Assembly: GCA_947625135.1 (NCBI GenBank)
Contig: CANQNE010000021.1
Location: 1 to 44,832 of the forward strand
Direction of reading: 5' to 3'
Length of the DNA: 44,832 nt
Source: an uncultured Lachnospiraceae bacterium
GTDB lineage: Bacteria; Bacillota; Clostridia; Lachnospirales; Lachnospiraceae
Shown here one piece after another: positions 7,818-17,855 of this stretch. Position 1 is the stretch's first letter. Each line of letters opens with the position of its first letter. The notes beneath the pieces were generated by a model. That model did no database searches, was not told the DNA's origin, and saw nothing but the letters and a program-made list of their open reading frames with translations. Made by a program: the position numbers and the translations under genes.

Positions 7818-8833
7818 GGCTGTTCCTCCTTCTCCTGCTCATCCCCTTCATTGCTGTCGTCTGAAAAGGGAATCTGGTTTTCCCGGAAGTATTCGCGCCA
7901 GTCAAATACTGCTTCCACACTTTTGATGCCTACCTGGATCATATCGTCGTCCGGCTCCTTTGTGGTAAGCCTCTGGAGCCACAGGCCGGGCTTGCTGACA
8001 AATCCCACAACTGGATTGTCGCTGTTTCCCGCCAGCTTGATCAATTCATACGCGATCCCCGCAACCACGGGAATCATCAGCAGCCGCAGCACCAGTCTCA
8101 GCCATGGATTGCCGCAGCGGATCAAAAAGCCGATAATGATGCTGATAAGCATGACAAACAGCAGAAAACTTGTGCCGCAGCGTTTATGCTGTCTGGAGCT
8201 TTTGCGCACATTCTCCACGTTCAGCTCCAGCCCGTTTTCAATACAATTGATACATTTATGCTCCGCCCCGTGATACATATAGACTCGCTTGATCTCTTTC
8301 ATCTGTGAGATCAGCGCCACATAGCCGATGAACAGGCCCAGACGAATCAAACCCTCGCAGGTCACAACGATCCATTCATTTTTCGTGACAAATCTCCGCA
8401 GAAATTCCGATGCCAGAAACGGCAGACCCACAAACAGGCCCAGCGCTAAAACTACTGCCACCACCATCGTTACCGCCATGATGGTATCATTTTTCTTTTT
8501 TTCATTTTCTTTATTCTTATTCTCCGCCTTTTCCTGTTTTTCCCCGGAAGTTTTTTTGGGATCTGTCTCCTCTTCTTCATCCAGATAGAACTCTGCGGAA
8601 TAAGATATGGCTTTCATTCCCAGTACAAGGGAATCGATAAAGTTAAAAATCCCTCTCACGAAAGGCGTTTCCGTGAGTTTTTTGTTGCTGACGATACTTT
8701 TGCAGGTATCTGTCATAACTTCAATCTCATGATCCGGCTTTCTCACGGCAATGGCATAACGATCCTTGTTTTTCATCATCACGCCCTCCATGACCGCCTG
8801 ACCGCCGATATTGGAAGATTTTGTATGAAGCAC
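7814..8833 (-). CDS. DUF1385 family membrane protein
   Basis: Family of unknown biochemical role, often annotated as a putative metal-dependent enzyme. The 339-residue protein begins with the family signature GGQAVMEGVMM near residue 10. It then has a charged Lys/Glu-rich stretch (residues about 95-125), several hydrophobic segments (about 130-225), and YHGAEHKCIN, whose His and Glu residues are conserved in the family and could bind metal. The start is GTG at 8833, supported by GAAGG 7 bases upstream. A longer reading from 8878 would include part of the rpmE terminator region and is less likely. The gene is coupled to prmC. Confidence 0.88.
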   Translation of the reverse strand: MLHTKSSNIGGQAVMEGVMMKNKDRYAIAVRKPDHEIEVMTDTCKSIVSNKKLTETPFVRGIFNFIDSLVLGMKAISYSAEFYLDEEEETDPKKTSGEKQEKAENKNKENEKKKNDTIMAVTMVVAVVLALGLFVGLPFLASEFLRRFVTKNEWIVVTCEGLIRLGLFIGYVALISQMKEIKRVYMYHGAEHKCINCIENGLELNVENVRKSSRQHKRCGTSFLLFVMLISIIIGFLIRCGNPWLRLVLRLLMIPVVAGIAYELIKLAGNSDNPVVGFVSKPGLWLQRLTTKEPDDDMIQVGIKSVEAVFDWREYFRENQIPFSDDSNEGDEQEKEEQP

Positions 8834-8893
8834 GCTGTCGCCTTCTCTCTTTCTTATGCTGCAGGGGCTTATCCCCATTGTTTTTTACAGATT

Positions 8894-8930
8894 AAAAAGG
8901 GTTGGTCCGCAGTGCGTACCAACCCTTTCA
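8894..8930 (-). terminator. Terminator after rpmE
   Basis: GAAAGGGTTGGT and ACCAACCCTTTTT arms with an 11-base loop, ten bases after the rpmE stop. Some readthrough into DUF1385 is likely, since I see no separate promoter in the short gap. Confidence 0.85.
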
Positions 8931-8940
8931 AAAATTCAGC

Positions 8941-9147
8941 CTAGTTATTGCCAATGCCATACTTACGATTGAACTTATCAATACGTCCGCGTGCAGCCGC
9001 CGCTTTCTGCTGGCCTGTATAGAAAGAATGGCACTTGGAGCAAATCTCAACGTGGATATCTTCCTTTGTAGAACCGGTCACAAATGTATTGCCGCAGTTG
9101 CAGGTGACTGTAGCCTGATAGTATGCGGGATGGATTCCTTCCTTCAT
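8941..9147 (-). CDS. rpmE: 50S ribosomal protein bL31, zinc form
   Basis: Large-subunit protein at the subunit interface. It is 68 residues starting [10 protein letters not shown]. Four cysteines are arranged as CNC and CSKC, the zinc-binding (C+) version of L31. Cells with this form often have a zinc-free paralog elsewhere. The ATG at 9147 has GAGGTGA 6 bases upstream, which decides the start over an in-frame codon at 9168. It has its own strong promoter at 9234-9262 and a terminator at 8894-8930. Confidence 0.96.
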   Translation of the reverse strand: MKEGIHPAYYQATVTCNCGNTFVTGSTKEDIHVEICSKCHSFYTGQQKAAAARGRIDKFNRKYGIGNN

Positions 9148-9233
9148 GATTTTCACCTCACTACTCATAATTCTGTCTATTCAAATCCGGCATCGCCAAA
9201 TCCGCCGAATCGTTTATCTAAAACAGCTTTGTC

Positions 9234-9262
9234 ATTATAGCACAAGAAATCGCGTAATGCAA
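9234..9262 (-). promoter_or_regulatory. Sigma-A promoter of rpmE
   Basis: TTGCAT at 9262-9257 and TATAAT at 9239-9234 with a 17-base spacer, in the gap between rho and rpmE. Confidence 0.82.
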
Positions 9263-9318
9263 CCCCAACTTTCACAATTTTTCAGATTTGTCGATTTGCC
9301 TGCAGCTACAAGATTCTG

Positions 9319-11163
9319 TCAGATAAATTTCATTTTCCTTACCCGGTACACAAGCTCCTGATTGTCCTGCGTCTTTACAAACAGGTCCAGTATCTTTTCC
9401 GCTGCTTCCTCCGCTTTCAGACCATTCAAAGCCCGACGCATGATATAAACGGCCTCCTGCTCTTCTCTTGTCAGCAGCAGATCTTCTCTTCTCGTTCCGG
9501 ATTTTGCAATATCCACCGCCGGAAACACTCTTCTCTCAGAAAGTCTCCGGTCAAGCACCAGCTCCATGTTGCCGGTTCCTTTAAATTCCTCATAAACTAC
9601 ATCGTCCATCTTGCTGCCGGTATCCACCAGCGCGGTGGCAAGAATTGTCAGGCTTCCCCCGTCCCTGATATTTCTGGCTGCGCCAAAAAACCGCTTGGGC
9701 ATGTGCAGGGCAGCCGGATCAAGGCCGCCGGAGAGGGTACGCCCGCTGGGAGGGACCGTCAGGTTATAGGCCCTGGCAAGGCGGGTGATGCTGTCCAACA
9801 GGATCACTACATCCTGCTTATCCTCCACAAGTCGTTTTGCCCGTTCCAGCACCATTTCTGATACCCGTTTGTGCCGTTCCGGGAGCTCGTCAAATGTGGA
9901 ATAGATCACTTCCACATTGTCGCCTTCAATGGATTCTTTGATGTCCGTCACTTCCTCCGGCCGCTCGTCGATCAGCAAAATGATCAGATAGATTTCCGGA
10001 TTGTTGCGGGTAATGGCCTTTGCCGCCTCCTTTAAAAGGGTGGTTTTTCCTGCCTTAGGAGGCGATACGATCATCCCGCGCTGTCCCTTTCCCACAGGAG
10101 AAATCAGATCCACGATCCGCATGGCTATATTTCTGGAGCCATGAGAGAGATGTATACATTCGTCCGGGAAAACAGGGGTAGCGTCTTCAAATTTCGGCCG
10201 TCTGGAAGCATCCACCGGATTTTTCCCGTTGACGCTCCTTACATACAGCAGCGCTGAAAATTTTTCTGCAGACGTCTTTACACGGGTATTCCCGGCAACA
10301 ATATCGCCCGTTCGCAGCTGGAATCTGCGGATCTGGGAGGGCGCTACATAAACATCGTTCTCTCCGGGAAGAAAATTTTCACAGCGTATGAAACCGAAAC
10401 CGTCGGGCATCACTTCCAGAATACCTTCCGCCATGATCCCGCTGTCCAGCTCCGGCCGAGGCGAGATATGCTGCAGACGGGACTGTTCCTGAGACTGTTC
10501 CAGAACCACAGGCTGCTCCTCCGCTCCGGGCTGCTGTGCTGCAGACTGTTTCTCTGTCTCGGGCTGCTGCCCCGCAGGCTGCTCCTGTGCCGGATGCCCT
10601 TTCTGTCCCGCAGGCTGTTCCTGCGCCGGATGCCCTTTCTGTGCTGCAGGCTGCTCCTGCGCCGGATGCCCTTTCTGTGCTGCAGGCTGCTCCTGCGCCG
10701 GATGCCCTTTCTGTCCTGCAGGCTGTTCCTGCGCCGCACGCGATCTCTGTGCCCCGGTCTTTTTCAATGCCGGGCGAAGCCTGCCTGCCGCAGGTTTTTT
10801 CTGGCCAGACTGCCGCCCCTGTGCCGAAGCCTGTCCTTTTGTCCCAGACTGCTGCCCCTGTGCCGCAACCGGTTCTTTTGTACCAGACTGCTGCCCCTGT
10901 GCCGCAACCGGTTCTTTTGTACCAGACTGCTGCCCCTGTGCCGCAACCGGTTCTTTTGTACCAGACTGCTGTACTGCAGGCTGTCCCTCTATGCCGGACT
11001 GTCTTTTTTCCTGTTCCCGAATCTTGTCTTTCTCATCCTCTTCCAGCATCCGTTCCACAAGCGCGGCTTTTTTTAATGTAGAAATTTTATGTAATCCCCG
11101 TGCCTTTGCAATTTCCCGCAGCTGTACCAGCGGAAGGGATTCATATTTTTCTTTCATGCTCAT
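9319..11163 (-). CDS. rho: Transcription termination factor Rho with repeat insert
   Basis: Hexameric RNA-dependent ATPase that ends transcription. It is 614 residues, roughly 190 longer than a compact Rho. The order is an N-terminal Rho_N helix domain (about 1-45); a long low-complexity insert rich in Gln, Ala, Pro, Gly and Lys (about 50-235), with 13-residue [13 protein letters not shown] repeats and 12-residue [12 protein letters not shown] repeats; a cold-shock-like RNA-binding domain (about 245-310, [15 protein letters not shown]); and the RecA-like ATPase with SPPKAGKTT (about 365) and [13 protein letters not shown] (about 455). The ATG at 11163 has GGAG 7 bases upstream. The catalytic parts look intact. 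The insert is probably disordered and may affect assembly. Confidence 0.96.
   Translation of the reverse strand: MSMKEKYESLPLVQLREIAKARGLHKISTLKKAALVERMLEEDEKDKIREQEKRQSGIEGQPAVQQSGTKEPVAAQGQQSGTKEPVAAQGQQSGTKEPVAAQGQQSGTKGQASAQGRQSGQKKPAAGRLRPALKKTGAQRSRAAQEQPAGQKGHPAQEQPAAQKGHPAQEQPAAQKGHPAQEQPAGQKGHPAQEQPAGQQPETEKQSAAQQPGAEEQPVVLEQSQEQSRLQHISPRPELDSGIMAEGILEVMPDGFGFIRCENFLPGENDVYVAPSQIRRFQLRTGDIVAGNTRVKTSAEKFSALLYVRSVNGKNPVDASRRPKFEDATPVFPDECIHLSHGSRNIAMRIVDLISPVGKGQRGMIVSPPKAGKTTLLKEAAKAITRNNPEIYLIILLIDERPEEVTDIKESIEGDNVEVIYSTFDELPERHKRVSEMVLERAKRLVEDKQDVVILLDSITRLARAYNLTVPPSGRTLSGGLDPAALHMPKRFFGAARNIRDGGSLTILATALVDTGSKMDDVVYEEFKGTGNMELVLDRRLSERRVFPAVDIAKSGTRREDLLLTREEQEAVYIMRRALNGLKAEEAAEKILDLFVKTQDNQELVYRVRKMKFI
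10574..10735 (-). repeat. 36-bp tandem repeat inside rho
   Basis: Four full units and a partial fifth, with starts at 10574, 10610, 10646, 10682 and 10718, exactly 36 bases apart and nearly identical. They encode the 12-residue unit EQPAxQKGHPAQ, where x is Ala or Gly. Confidence 0.92.
10823..10978 (-). repeat. 39-bp tandem repeat inside rho
   Basis: Unit starts at 10823, 10862, 10901 and 10940, exactly 39 bases apart. Three units are practically identical; the one at 10823 is diverged. They encode [13 protein letters not shown]. Confidence 0.92.
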
Positions 11164-11346
11164 GATTTTTCTCCATTCTACTTGATTTCACATATTTTCC
11201 ATAAATACTTCAAATTCTAAACACAGTTTTTTCACAATTCCCAGTTAAATTATAAGAGTACTAGTTAAACAGCTATTACAAATTTTCATAACTCATGCTC
11301 CGCCGGCCGACCACCGGCGGGGCGCTCCCTCTCAAAATATGCAAAG

Positions 11347-11372
11347 TTGTTCCCTCTTTTCAGGGGGAACAA
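11347..11372. terminator. Hairpin after uvrA
   Basis: TTGTTCCC and GGGAACAA arms with a 10-base loop, 6 bases after the uvrA stop. The long T run follows the hairpin on the plus strand; on the minus strand it is preceded by seven A and followed only by a broken T stretch. It probably ends uvrA transcription, but the orientation is atypical. Confidence 0.5.
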
Positions 11373-11377
11373 TTTTT

Positions 11378-14218
11378 TTATGCTTTTTCCAAGTATTTTT
11401 TAATGTAAATTCCCGTGTAAGACTGCGGCATTTCGGCCACTTCCTCCGGTGTTCCGCAGGCAATGATCTCTCCGCCGCGATCTCCGCCCTCCGGCCCGAT
11501 ATCGATAATATAATCCGATGTCTTAATGACATCAAGGTTATGCTCGATCACCAGTACCGTGTTGCCGGACTGAGCAAGCTTATGCAGAATATCCACCAAC
11601 TTGTGAACGTCTGCGAAATGCAGTCCCGTGGTGGGCTCATCCAACACATAGATGGTTTTGCCGGTGCTTCTTCTGCTCAGCTCAGCGGCAAGCTTGATCC
11701 GCTGCGCTTCCCCGCCTGATAAGGTAGTGGACGGCTGCCCCAGCTTCACATAGGACAATCCCACATCGTTCAGCGTCTCAATCTTTCGCCGGATGCTGGG
11801 CAAATTGGAAAAGAAAGGAACCGCCTCCGCCACGGTCATATCCAGCACGTCAAAAATACTCTTTCCCTTGTACTTCACCTCCAGCGTTTCCCGGTTGTAC
11901 CGCTTTCCTCCGCAAACTTCACAGGGAACATAGACATCGGGAAGGAAGTGCATTTCGATCTTAATGATACCGTCACCGCTGCAGGCTTCACACCGTCCGC
12001 CCTTGACATTGAAGCTGAACCTGCCTTTCTTATAGCCTCTTGCCTTTGCGTCGGCTGTAGCCGCAAACAGTTCACGAATCTGATCGAACACCCCGGTATA
12101 AGTGGCCGGATTGGACCGGGGCGTTCTGCCGATAGGCGACTGGTCGATATTGATAATCTTATCCAGCTGTTCAATGCCCTCTATTTTCTTATGTTTTCCC
12201 GGAATGAGACGCGCCCGGTTCAGATCTCTTGCAAGCCGCTTATAGACGATCTCATTCACCAGAGAGCTTTTCCCGGAGCCGGAAACGCCAGTGACACAGG
12301 TCATCACGCCAAGCGGGATGTCTACGTTGATATTTTTCAGATTATTCTGGGCCGCGCCGATCACCTTCAGCCAGCCGGAAGGCTTGCGTCTCTGCTTTGG
12401 CACGGGGATCCGCAGCTTGCCGCTCAGATAAGCCCCTGTAACGGACTCCTTGCATTTCATGATGTCCGCTGCCGTTCCCTGGGCCACCACCGTGCCGCCC
12501 TCTTCGCCGGCGCCGGGTCCGATATCCACAATGTGATCCGCTGCCAGCATTGTATCTTCGTCGTGTTCCACGACGATCAGCGTATTGCCCAGATCCCGCA
12601 GATGCCGCAGGGTGTTCAGCAGCTTATCGTTATCCCGCTGATGCAGACCGATGCTGGGTTCGTCCAGAATATACGCAACCCCTACCAATCCGGAACCGAT
12701 CTGGGTGGCCAGGCGGATGCGCTGTGCCTCTCCGCCGGACAGAGTTGCGGTTGCTCTCGCCAACGTAAGATATTCCAACCCCACATCTACCAAAAAACCG
12801 ATCCTGGAACGGATCTCTTTTAGAATCTCACTTCCAATACGGATTTGCTGGTCAGAAAGAACCATAGACGCCAAAAACTTCTGCAGTGTTCCGATGGACA
12901 TAGACGTAATTTCATGAATATTTTTACCGCAAACAGTCACCGCCAGACTTTCTTTCTTCAGACGCTGTCCCTTGCATGCTTCACAGGGAGTGATGTTCAT
13001 AAAGGTTTCATATTCCTCTTTCGCGCTCTGAGAAAATGTCTCCCGGTAACGGCGCTGCACGTTGCGGATCAGCCCCTCGAAGGCCACATCATACACGCCC
13101 TCGCCTCGCTGTCCTTTGTAATGCACCTTTACCGAATGATTGTTTGTACCATATATTATAATGTCTTGAATCTGTTCAGGCAAGTCCTGAAATGGCATAT
13201 TCATACTAAATTTATATTCCTTCGCCAGCGCCTCCAGAATGGCATGGGTAAAACTGGCAGGATCTGTGCTGGAAACCCAGCCCGGCGCAACGATGGCGCC
13301 TTCATTCAAACTCAGACTGCGATCCGGGATCATCAGCTCCGGGGCAAACTCCATCTTGTACCCCAGCCCGAAGCACACAGGGCAGGCCCCGAACGGATTG
13401 TTAAAGGAAAAGCTGCGGGGCTCTATCTCATCAATGCTGATCTCACAGTCCGGACAGGAAAAGCTCTGACTGAAGGTAAGCGGCGCTTCCCCATCTACGT
13501 CCACTGTCAGCAGGCCGTCTGCCAGCTGCAGCACAGTTTCAATGGAATCTGTCAGCCGCTGCCGGATCCCTTCCTTTATAATCAGTCTGTCCACAACAAT
13601 CTCTACTGTATGCTTGATATTTTTGTCCAATGTGATTTCCTCGGACAAGTCATACAGGCTGCCGTCTATCCGTACCCGAACATAACCGCTTTTGCGGGCC
13701 CGTTCCAGTACCTTTTCGTGACGGCCCTTCCGTCCTCTGACAACCGGCGCCAGCAGCTGGATCCTTGTGCGCTCCGGCAATTCCATGATCCGGTCAGCCA
13801 TCTGATCTACCGACTGCCGGCTGATCTCTCTGCCGCAATTGGGGCAATGCGGAATCCCGATGCGGGCATAGAGCAGCCGGAAATAATCATAGATCTCCGT
13901 CACCGTCCCTACTGTGGAGCGGGGATTCTTGTTGGTGGATTTTTGGTCGATCGAAATAGCAGGGCTCAGGCCCTCGATGCTTTCCACCTCCGGCTTTTCC
14001 ATCTGTCCCAAAAACTGCCTTGCATAGCTTGACAGGGATTCCATATACCGGCGCTGTCCCTCTGCATAAATGGTGTCAAAGGCAAGGGATGATTTTCCTG
14101 ATCCGCTCAGCCCGGTCAGCACCACAAATTCATTTCTCGGAATATCCACATCCAAATGCTTCAGGTTATGTTCTGCCGCTCCTCTGATCTTAATGTATTC
14201 TTTCATCTGTTTATTCAT
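11378..14218 (-). CDS. uvrA: Excinuclease ABC subunit A
   Basis: DNA-damage recognition ATPase of nucleotide excision repair. It has two ABC modules. The first has GLSGSGKSS (about residue 35), zinc-finger cysteines in CPNCG and CPDC/CPVC, and the signature [11 protein letters not shown]. The second has GVSGSGKSS, the zinc module CEACSGDG with [10 protein letters not shown], and [11 protein letters not shown] with a LDEPTTGLH Walker B. I place the start at the ATG at 14218 (946 residues, usual length) with AGAGG about 10 bases upstream. A GTG at 14257 with AAGGA upstream would add 13 residues and cannot be excluded. It follows uvrB by 68 bases and probably shares its transcript. Confidence 0.96.
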   Translation of the reverse strand: MNKQMKEYIKIRGAAEHNLKHLDVDIPRNEFVVLTGLSGSGKSSLAFDTIYAEGQRRYMESLSSYARQFLGQMEKPEVESIEGLSPAISIDQKSTNKNPRSTVGTVTEIYDYFRLLYARIGIPHCPNCGREISRQSVDQMADRIMELPERTRIQLLAPVVRGRKGRHEKVLERARKSGYVRVRIDGSLYDLSEEITLDKNIKHTVEIVVDRLIIKEGIRQRLTDSIETVLQLADGLLTVDVDGEAPLTFSQSFSCPDCEISIDEIEPRSFSFNNPFGACPVCFGLGYKMEFAPELMIPDRSLSLNEGAIVAPGWVSSTDPASFTHAILEALAKEYKFSMNMPFQDLPEQIQDIIIYGTNNHSVKVHYKGQRGEGVYDVAFEGLIRNVQRRYRETFSQSAKEEYETFMNITPCEACKGQRLKKESLAVTVCGKNIHEITSMSIGTLQKFLASMVLSDQQIRIGSEILKEIRSRIGFLVDVGLEYLTLARATATLSGGEAQRIRLATQIGSGLVGVAYILDEPSIGLHQRDNDKLLNTLRHLRDLGNTLIVVEHDEDTMLAADHIVDIGPGAGEEGGTVVAQGTAADIMKCKESVTGAYLSGKLRIPVPKQRRKPSGWLKVIGAAQNNLKNINVDIPLGVMTCVTGVSGSGKSSLVNEIVYKRLARDLNRARLIPGKHKKIEGIEQLDKIINIDQSPIGRTPRSNPATYTGVFDQIRELFAATADAKARGYKKGRFSFNVKGGRCEACSGDGIIKIEMHFLPDVYVPCEVCGGKRYNRETLEVKYKGKSIFDVLDMTVAEAVPFFSNLPSIRRKIETLNDVGLSYVKLGQPSTTLSGGEAQRIKLAAELSRRSTGKTIYVLDEPTTGLHFADVHKLVDILHKLAQSGNTVLVIEHNLDVIKTSDYIIDIGPEGGDRGGEIIACGTPEEVAEMPQSYTGIYIKKYLEKA

Positions 14219-14286
14219 TTCAGGCCAATCCTCTCGGGGCATTTCAAAAATCAGCACGCCGGCTTGATTCCTTCAATCTGCCCTCA

Positions 14287-16269
14287 TTAAATTTGCTGTA
14301 ATGTTTTCTTTAGTTCTGCCATCTTATCACGCAGCTCCGCAGCCGCCTCAAAATTCAGCTCCGCAGCCGCCTTTCTCATCTGCTTCTCCACCTTCTGGAT
14401 CAGCTTGGTCAGTTCCTTCTCAGACATCGACTCAGGGTCTTTCTCTATATTCATTTCTTCTTTCGCGATATCCCTGGAGATACGGATCAGATCCCGCACA
14501 GATTTCTGTATGGTGGCGGGCGTAATCCCATGTGCCTGATTGTAGGCTTCCTGTATCTCCCGCCGACGGTTCGTCTCTTCAATGGCATTCTTCATGGAAT
14601 CCGTCATCATGTCCGCATACATCAGCACCCGGCCTTCCGCGTTGCGGGCGGCTCGTCCGATAGTCTGGATCAGCGAAGTCTCCGAACGGAGGAACCCCTC
14701 TTTATCCGCATCCAGAATCGCTACCATGGCAATCTCCGGGATATCCAGACCTTCCCGCAGCAGATTGATCCCCACGAGCACATCAAACACATCCAGCCGC
14801 ATATCCCGGATAATCTCGCTGCGCTCCAGCGTATCGATATCTGAATGGAGATACCGCACCCGGATTCCCGCTTCCTTCATATAATCGGTGAGATCCTCCG
14901 CCATTCGCTTCGTCAGTGTGGTGACCATCACCTTATGCTTCTTTTGGATCTCTGTATGGATCTCCCCGATGAGGCTGTCGATCTGTCCCTCCACCGGAAG
15001 TACCGTCACCTTAGGATCCAAAAGGCCGGTAGGCCGAATCAGCTGCTCCGCCCGCAGCATCTCATGGGCTTCCTCATACACAGAGGGCGTCGCGGACACA
15101 AACAGGATCTGATCGATCTTACTCTCAAATTCCTCAAAATTCAAGGGACGGTTGTCCAGCGCCGAAGGCAGACGGAATCCATAATCCACAAGGGTGGTTT
15201 TGCGGGAGCGGTCCCCCGCATACATGCCTCGCACCTGAGGGATCGTCATGTGGGACTCGTCAATAATCATCAAAAAATCATCGGGAAAATAATCGATCAG
15301 CGTATAAGGCGGCTGCCCCGGAGCAAGTCCTGCCAGATGCCGGGAATAATTCTCGATCCCGCTGCAAAACCCGGTCTCCTTGAGCATTTCCAGATCAAAA
15401 TTGGTGCGCTCCGCAATGCGCTGCGCTTCCAACAGTTTATCATTTTTTTTGAAAAATTTCACTTGTTCTTCTAATTCTTTTTCGATCTCACCCGCCGCAC
15501 GCATGATCTGCTCCATGGGCACCACATAATGGGATGCGGGAAAGATCGCTATATGCTCCAACCGGGATTTGATCTCGCCGGTCAGCACGTCGATCTCCGT
15601 GATCCGGTCGATTTCGTCCCCGAAAAATTCTACCCGCACCGCCGTGTCCGTATAGTCCGCAGGATAAATGTCCAGTACATCCCCGTGCATACGGAACGTG
15701 CCTCTGTGAAAGTCCATCTCATTACGGCTGTATTGAATATCAACCAGTTTACGGGCGATATCGTCCCGTTCCCGTATCATGCCGGGCCGCAGGGAGATCA
15801 CCATATTCTGATAATCTACAGGACTGCCCAGTCCATAAATACAGGACACACTGGAAATAATAATCACATCCTTCCGCTCCGTCAAGGCGGTTGTTGCGGA
15901 AAGGCGCAGCTTGTCGATCTCGTCATTGATGGAAGAATCCTTGGCAATATAGGTGTCCGTGGACGGCACATAAGCCTCCGGCTGGTAATAATCGTAATAA
16001 GACACAAAATATTCCACGGCATTTTCCGGGAAAAATTCCTTGAACTCGCCGTACAGCTGGGCAGCCAGCGTCTTGTTGTGGGCGATGATCAGCGTGGGTT
16101 TATTCAGTTGTTGGATCACGTTTGCCATTGTGAAGGTCTTGCCGGAACCGGTAACGCCTAATAAAGTCTGGCACTGGTTGCCCGCTTTGAACCCTCGGAC
16201 CAGCTTTTCGATGGCCTGAGGCTGGTCACCGGTGGGGGCAAAGGGGGCGTGTAACTTGAACTGACTCAT
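14287..16269 (-). CDS. uvrB: Excinuclease ABC subunit B
   Basis: Helicase-like damage-verification subunit that loads UvrC. The 660-residue protein has Walker [10 protein letters not shown] (about residue 38), the beta-hairpin [10 protein letters not shown] (about 92) that inserts between the strands, the DESH box (about 337), helicase motif VI near QTIGRAARN, and the C-terminal UVR motif (about 620-660) that contacts UvrA or UvrC. The ATG at 16269 has AAAGG 7 bases upstream. The 213-base gap upstream is AT-rich; I found no convincing promoter and no clear LexA box in it. Confidence 0.97.
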   Translation of the reverse strand: MSQFKLHAPFAPTGDQPQAIEKLVRGFKAGNQCQTLLGVTGSGKTFTMANVIQQLNKPTLIIAHNKTLAAQLYGEFKEFFPENAVEYFVSYYDYYQPEAYVPSTDTYIAKDSSINDEIDKLRLSATTALTERKDVIIISSVSCIYGLGSPVDYQNMVISLRPGMIRERDDIARKLVDIQYSRNEMDFHRGTFRMHGDVLDIYPADYTDTAVRVEFFGDEIDRITEIDVLTGEIKSRLEHIAIFPASHYVVPMEQIMRAAGEIEKELEEQVKFFKKNDKLLEAQRIAERTNFDLEMLKETGFCSGIENYSRHLAGLAPGQPPYTLIDYFPDDFLMIIDESHMTIPQVRGMYAGDRSRKTTLVDYGFRLPSALDNRPLNFEEFESKIDQILFVSATPSVYEEAHEMLRAEQLIRPTGLLDPKVTVLPVEGQIDSLIGEIHTEIQKKHKVMVTTLTKRMAEDLTDYMKEAGIRVRYLHSDIDTLERSEIIRDMRLDVFDVLVGINLLREGLDIPEIAMVAILDADKEGFLRSETSLIQTIGRAARNAEGRVLMYADMMTDSMKNAIEETNRRREIQEAYNQAHGITPATIQKSVRDLIRISRDIAKEEMNIEKDPESMSEKELTKLIQKVEKQMRKAAAELNFEAAAELRDKMAELKKTLQQI

Positions 16270-16482
16270 ATAAAAACCTTTCTTTTAAATATTTGCTTTC
16301 CAATATCCACTTCTCTGAGAGCCCATATACTTAACAACCTTTCTATCTGACATACCTTCCATAGAACAAATCACCAGTCAGTCATCAAAATATCTATATG
16401 GATTTTGCTTCTATTCACAAGATAATCACGACAAACCAATTTTATCATTGTTAGAAAATATCCAAATAGTAATTTTTAATTC

Positions 16483-16776
16483 TTATTTCAAAAAATATTT
16501 TCGGCTTTTGTTTTTTCCAGACTCAGATAAAATTTTCTTTTCCACCATCTTCTTTAACACTTTCCTCACTCCTGCTGCTGACAAACCAGTTATTTCTCTT
16601 GCCCCATGATTTGATACCTCTTTTTTCTCTTTCAAATATTCTATTATTTTTTTCTCATGCTCTGTAAGTATTCCATCAATACTTATCGCTACTTTATCGC
16701 TACTTATCGCTACTTCTTTTTGTAGCGATAATGTCAATATCGTCCGATCTGGTCCATACTGTTCTTCAATTTTCAT
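16483..16776 (-). pseudogene. Winged-helix C-terminal remnant of an AlbA_2/AAA_4 protein
   Basis: A 97-residue reading frame starting MKIEEQYGPDRTILTLSL. This phrase and the following SSDKVAI repeats, then a winged-helix tail (about residues 35-95, LTEHEKKIIEYLKEK), are typical of the C-terminal end of large AlbA_2/AAA_4 (Schlafen-like, RecG-like) ATP-binding proteins. The N-terminal AlbA domain and ATPase part are absent. The stretch is much richer in A and T than its neighbours. The ATG is about 22 bases after a terminator, with no ribosome site and no room for a normal promoter. I infer a decayed leftover of an acquired gene. It could still be an independent small regulator. Confidence 0.55.
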
Positions 16777-16797
16777 AATGGTATTATACCACAATAA

Positions 16798-16838
16798 AGC
16801 CAAAAAGTACAGAACAAATGTTTATGTTCTGTACTTTT
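16798..16838 (-). terminator. Terminator after the ECF S-component gene
   Basis: Perfect 14-bp stem (AAAAGTACAGAACA with TGTTCTGTACTTTT) and 8-base loop, followed by TTTTT on the minus strand. The palindrome contains a sequence resembling a LexA half-site, which the stem itself explains. Confidence 0.85.
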
Positions 16839-16901
16839 CTTTCACATCTATTATGACAATCTTCTTCCTGACGATTGTGACGGCTGTTCAAAAACACGCC
16901 C

Positions 16902-17414
16902 TCATATCTGTTTCGTCAGCTTCATTAAAGTTTTTTTACATGGTGCAAACAGAACCGCGGCGGCCACGAAATTTCCCGCACAGTGCATGAGATCAAAAGG
17001 AATCCCCATTGTCCACCAACTAAGGGCAGCGGCCCAGCCGCCTGTAACCAAATACACTAAGGAGCAGAGCGCCCCAAAACTAAGTCCGAAGGCGCCGGAC
17101 AACACCGCCCATCCAAGGGGTGATTTCATCCGCCGGAACACCATAGTCAACACCGCCAGCAGGGGCCATACATACAGATAGCAGGCAGACCACAGGCCAA
17201 AGCCCCACACCATGTATTCCAGTCCCACGTACACAAATACACAGAAGAGTCCCTTCCATCCGAATACCACCATATACACCATAATCAGCAGGGAAACCGG
17301 CTCGATATTGGGCAGCCAGGCCAACGCCATTTTCAGCACGAACATCAGCGCCCCCAGCATACCCAGCAGGACGCTGTCCCGTACCCCCAGACCACGGCGG
17401 CCTTTAGTAGTCAT
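16902..17414 (-). CDS. ECF transporter S component
   Basis: Integral membrane protein of 170 residues with about six hydrophobic segments and a short basic N terminus (MTTKGRRGLG) before an ALMFVLKMAL helix, the layout of ECF-type substrate-binding (S) components. It would capture a vitamin or similar micronutrient and work with a shared EcfAAT module encoded elsewhere; no energising genes are in the window. It overlaps the DUF4430 gene by 11 bases and has GGTGGG just upstream of its ATG. Substrate cannot be read from the sequence. Pairing with DUF4430, whose fold resembles the cobalamin-binding intrinsic factor domain, makes a corrinoid worth testing, but no cobalamin riboswitch is visible. 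Confidence 0.8.
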   Translation of the reverse strand: MTTKGRRGLGVRDSVLLGMLGALMFVLKMALAWLPNIEPVSLLIMVYMVVFGWKGLFCVFVYVGLEYMVWGFGLWSACYLYVWPLLAVLTMVFRRMKSPLGWAVLSGAFGLSFGALCSLVYLVTGGWAAALSWWTMGIPFDLMHCAGNFVAAAVLFAPCKKTLMKLTKQI

Positions 17415-17823
17415 ATCCCACCGTCAGCGTCAGTTCATAGTGGGCGCCGTCCACAACGGGCGTGGAATCCGCGCCGGTATCAACGGACTGACCGTCCTGT
17501 GTAATACACCACCATTCCTGATTACCCTCGTCAGCCTTCTCGCCGTCAGCGGTAAGGATAAAGAGACCATACTCAGTCTGGTTGTCCTCCACGATTCCCT
17601 TATCTACCAGCACTTTGCCGAGAAACTCTTCATCCGTATCCACCTGAAACTCCTTACTGGATCCGTCGCCGTGGACCACCTCCACCACGATATGTTTGCC
17701 GCCTTCTGTACCCTTGGGCGCCACAGCCCGCCAAATAAAAAACAGCGCCGCCACCGCTATTGCCAAACATACAACGGCAATCATTACTTTTCTGCTGCCG
17801 GTATTTTTCTTTTCGTTTTCCAT
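17404..17823 (-). CDS. DUF4430 domain protein, membrane anchored
   Basis: Extracytoplasmic protein of 139 residues. A basic N terminus (MENEKKNTGSRK) is followed by one hydrophobic helix (about 13-35), with no lipobox cysteine, so it is probably anchored by that helix. The outside part (about 45-139) has the DUF4430 pattern: a short HIVVEVVHGDGSSKEF strand pair, an LVDKGIVEDNQTEYGLFI segment, an EWWCITQDG tryptophan motif and a final YELTLTVGY strand. DUF4430 is related in fold to the C-terminal domain of cobalamin carriers. The gene is coupled to an ECF S component downstream and lies 32 bases after a NUDIX gene. I infer that it helps deliver a ligand to the S component. Confidence 0.82.
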   Translation of the reverse strand: MENEKKNTGSRKVMIAVVCLAIAVAALFFIWRAVAPKGTEGGKHIVVEVVHGDGSSKEFQVDTDEEFLGKVLVDKGIVEDNQTEYGLFILTADGEKADEGNQEWWCITQDGQSVDTGADSTPVVDGAHYELTLTVGYDY

Positions 17824-17855
17824 TTGAGAAGCTCCTCCTTTGTCACCGTTCCCCT

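Noticed and set aside
10468-11081. Long open frames on the plus strand opposite rho
   Set aside because: They mirror the in-frame repeats of rho; they have no ribosome sites and give low-complexity Leu/Cys/Pro products.
16811-16830. LexA-like palindrome GAACAAATGTTT upstream of uvrB
   Set aside because: It is part of a perfect terminator stem, lies over 500 bases from uvrB, and has another gene fragment between.
17824-17855. Cobalamin riboswitch in front of the DUF4430 and ECF genes
   Set aside because: The gap is only 32 bases, too short for such an element, and the upstream sequence is coding.
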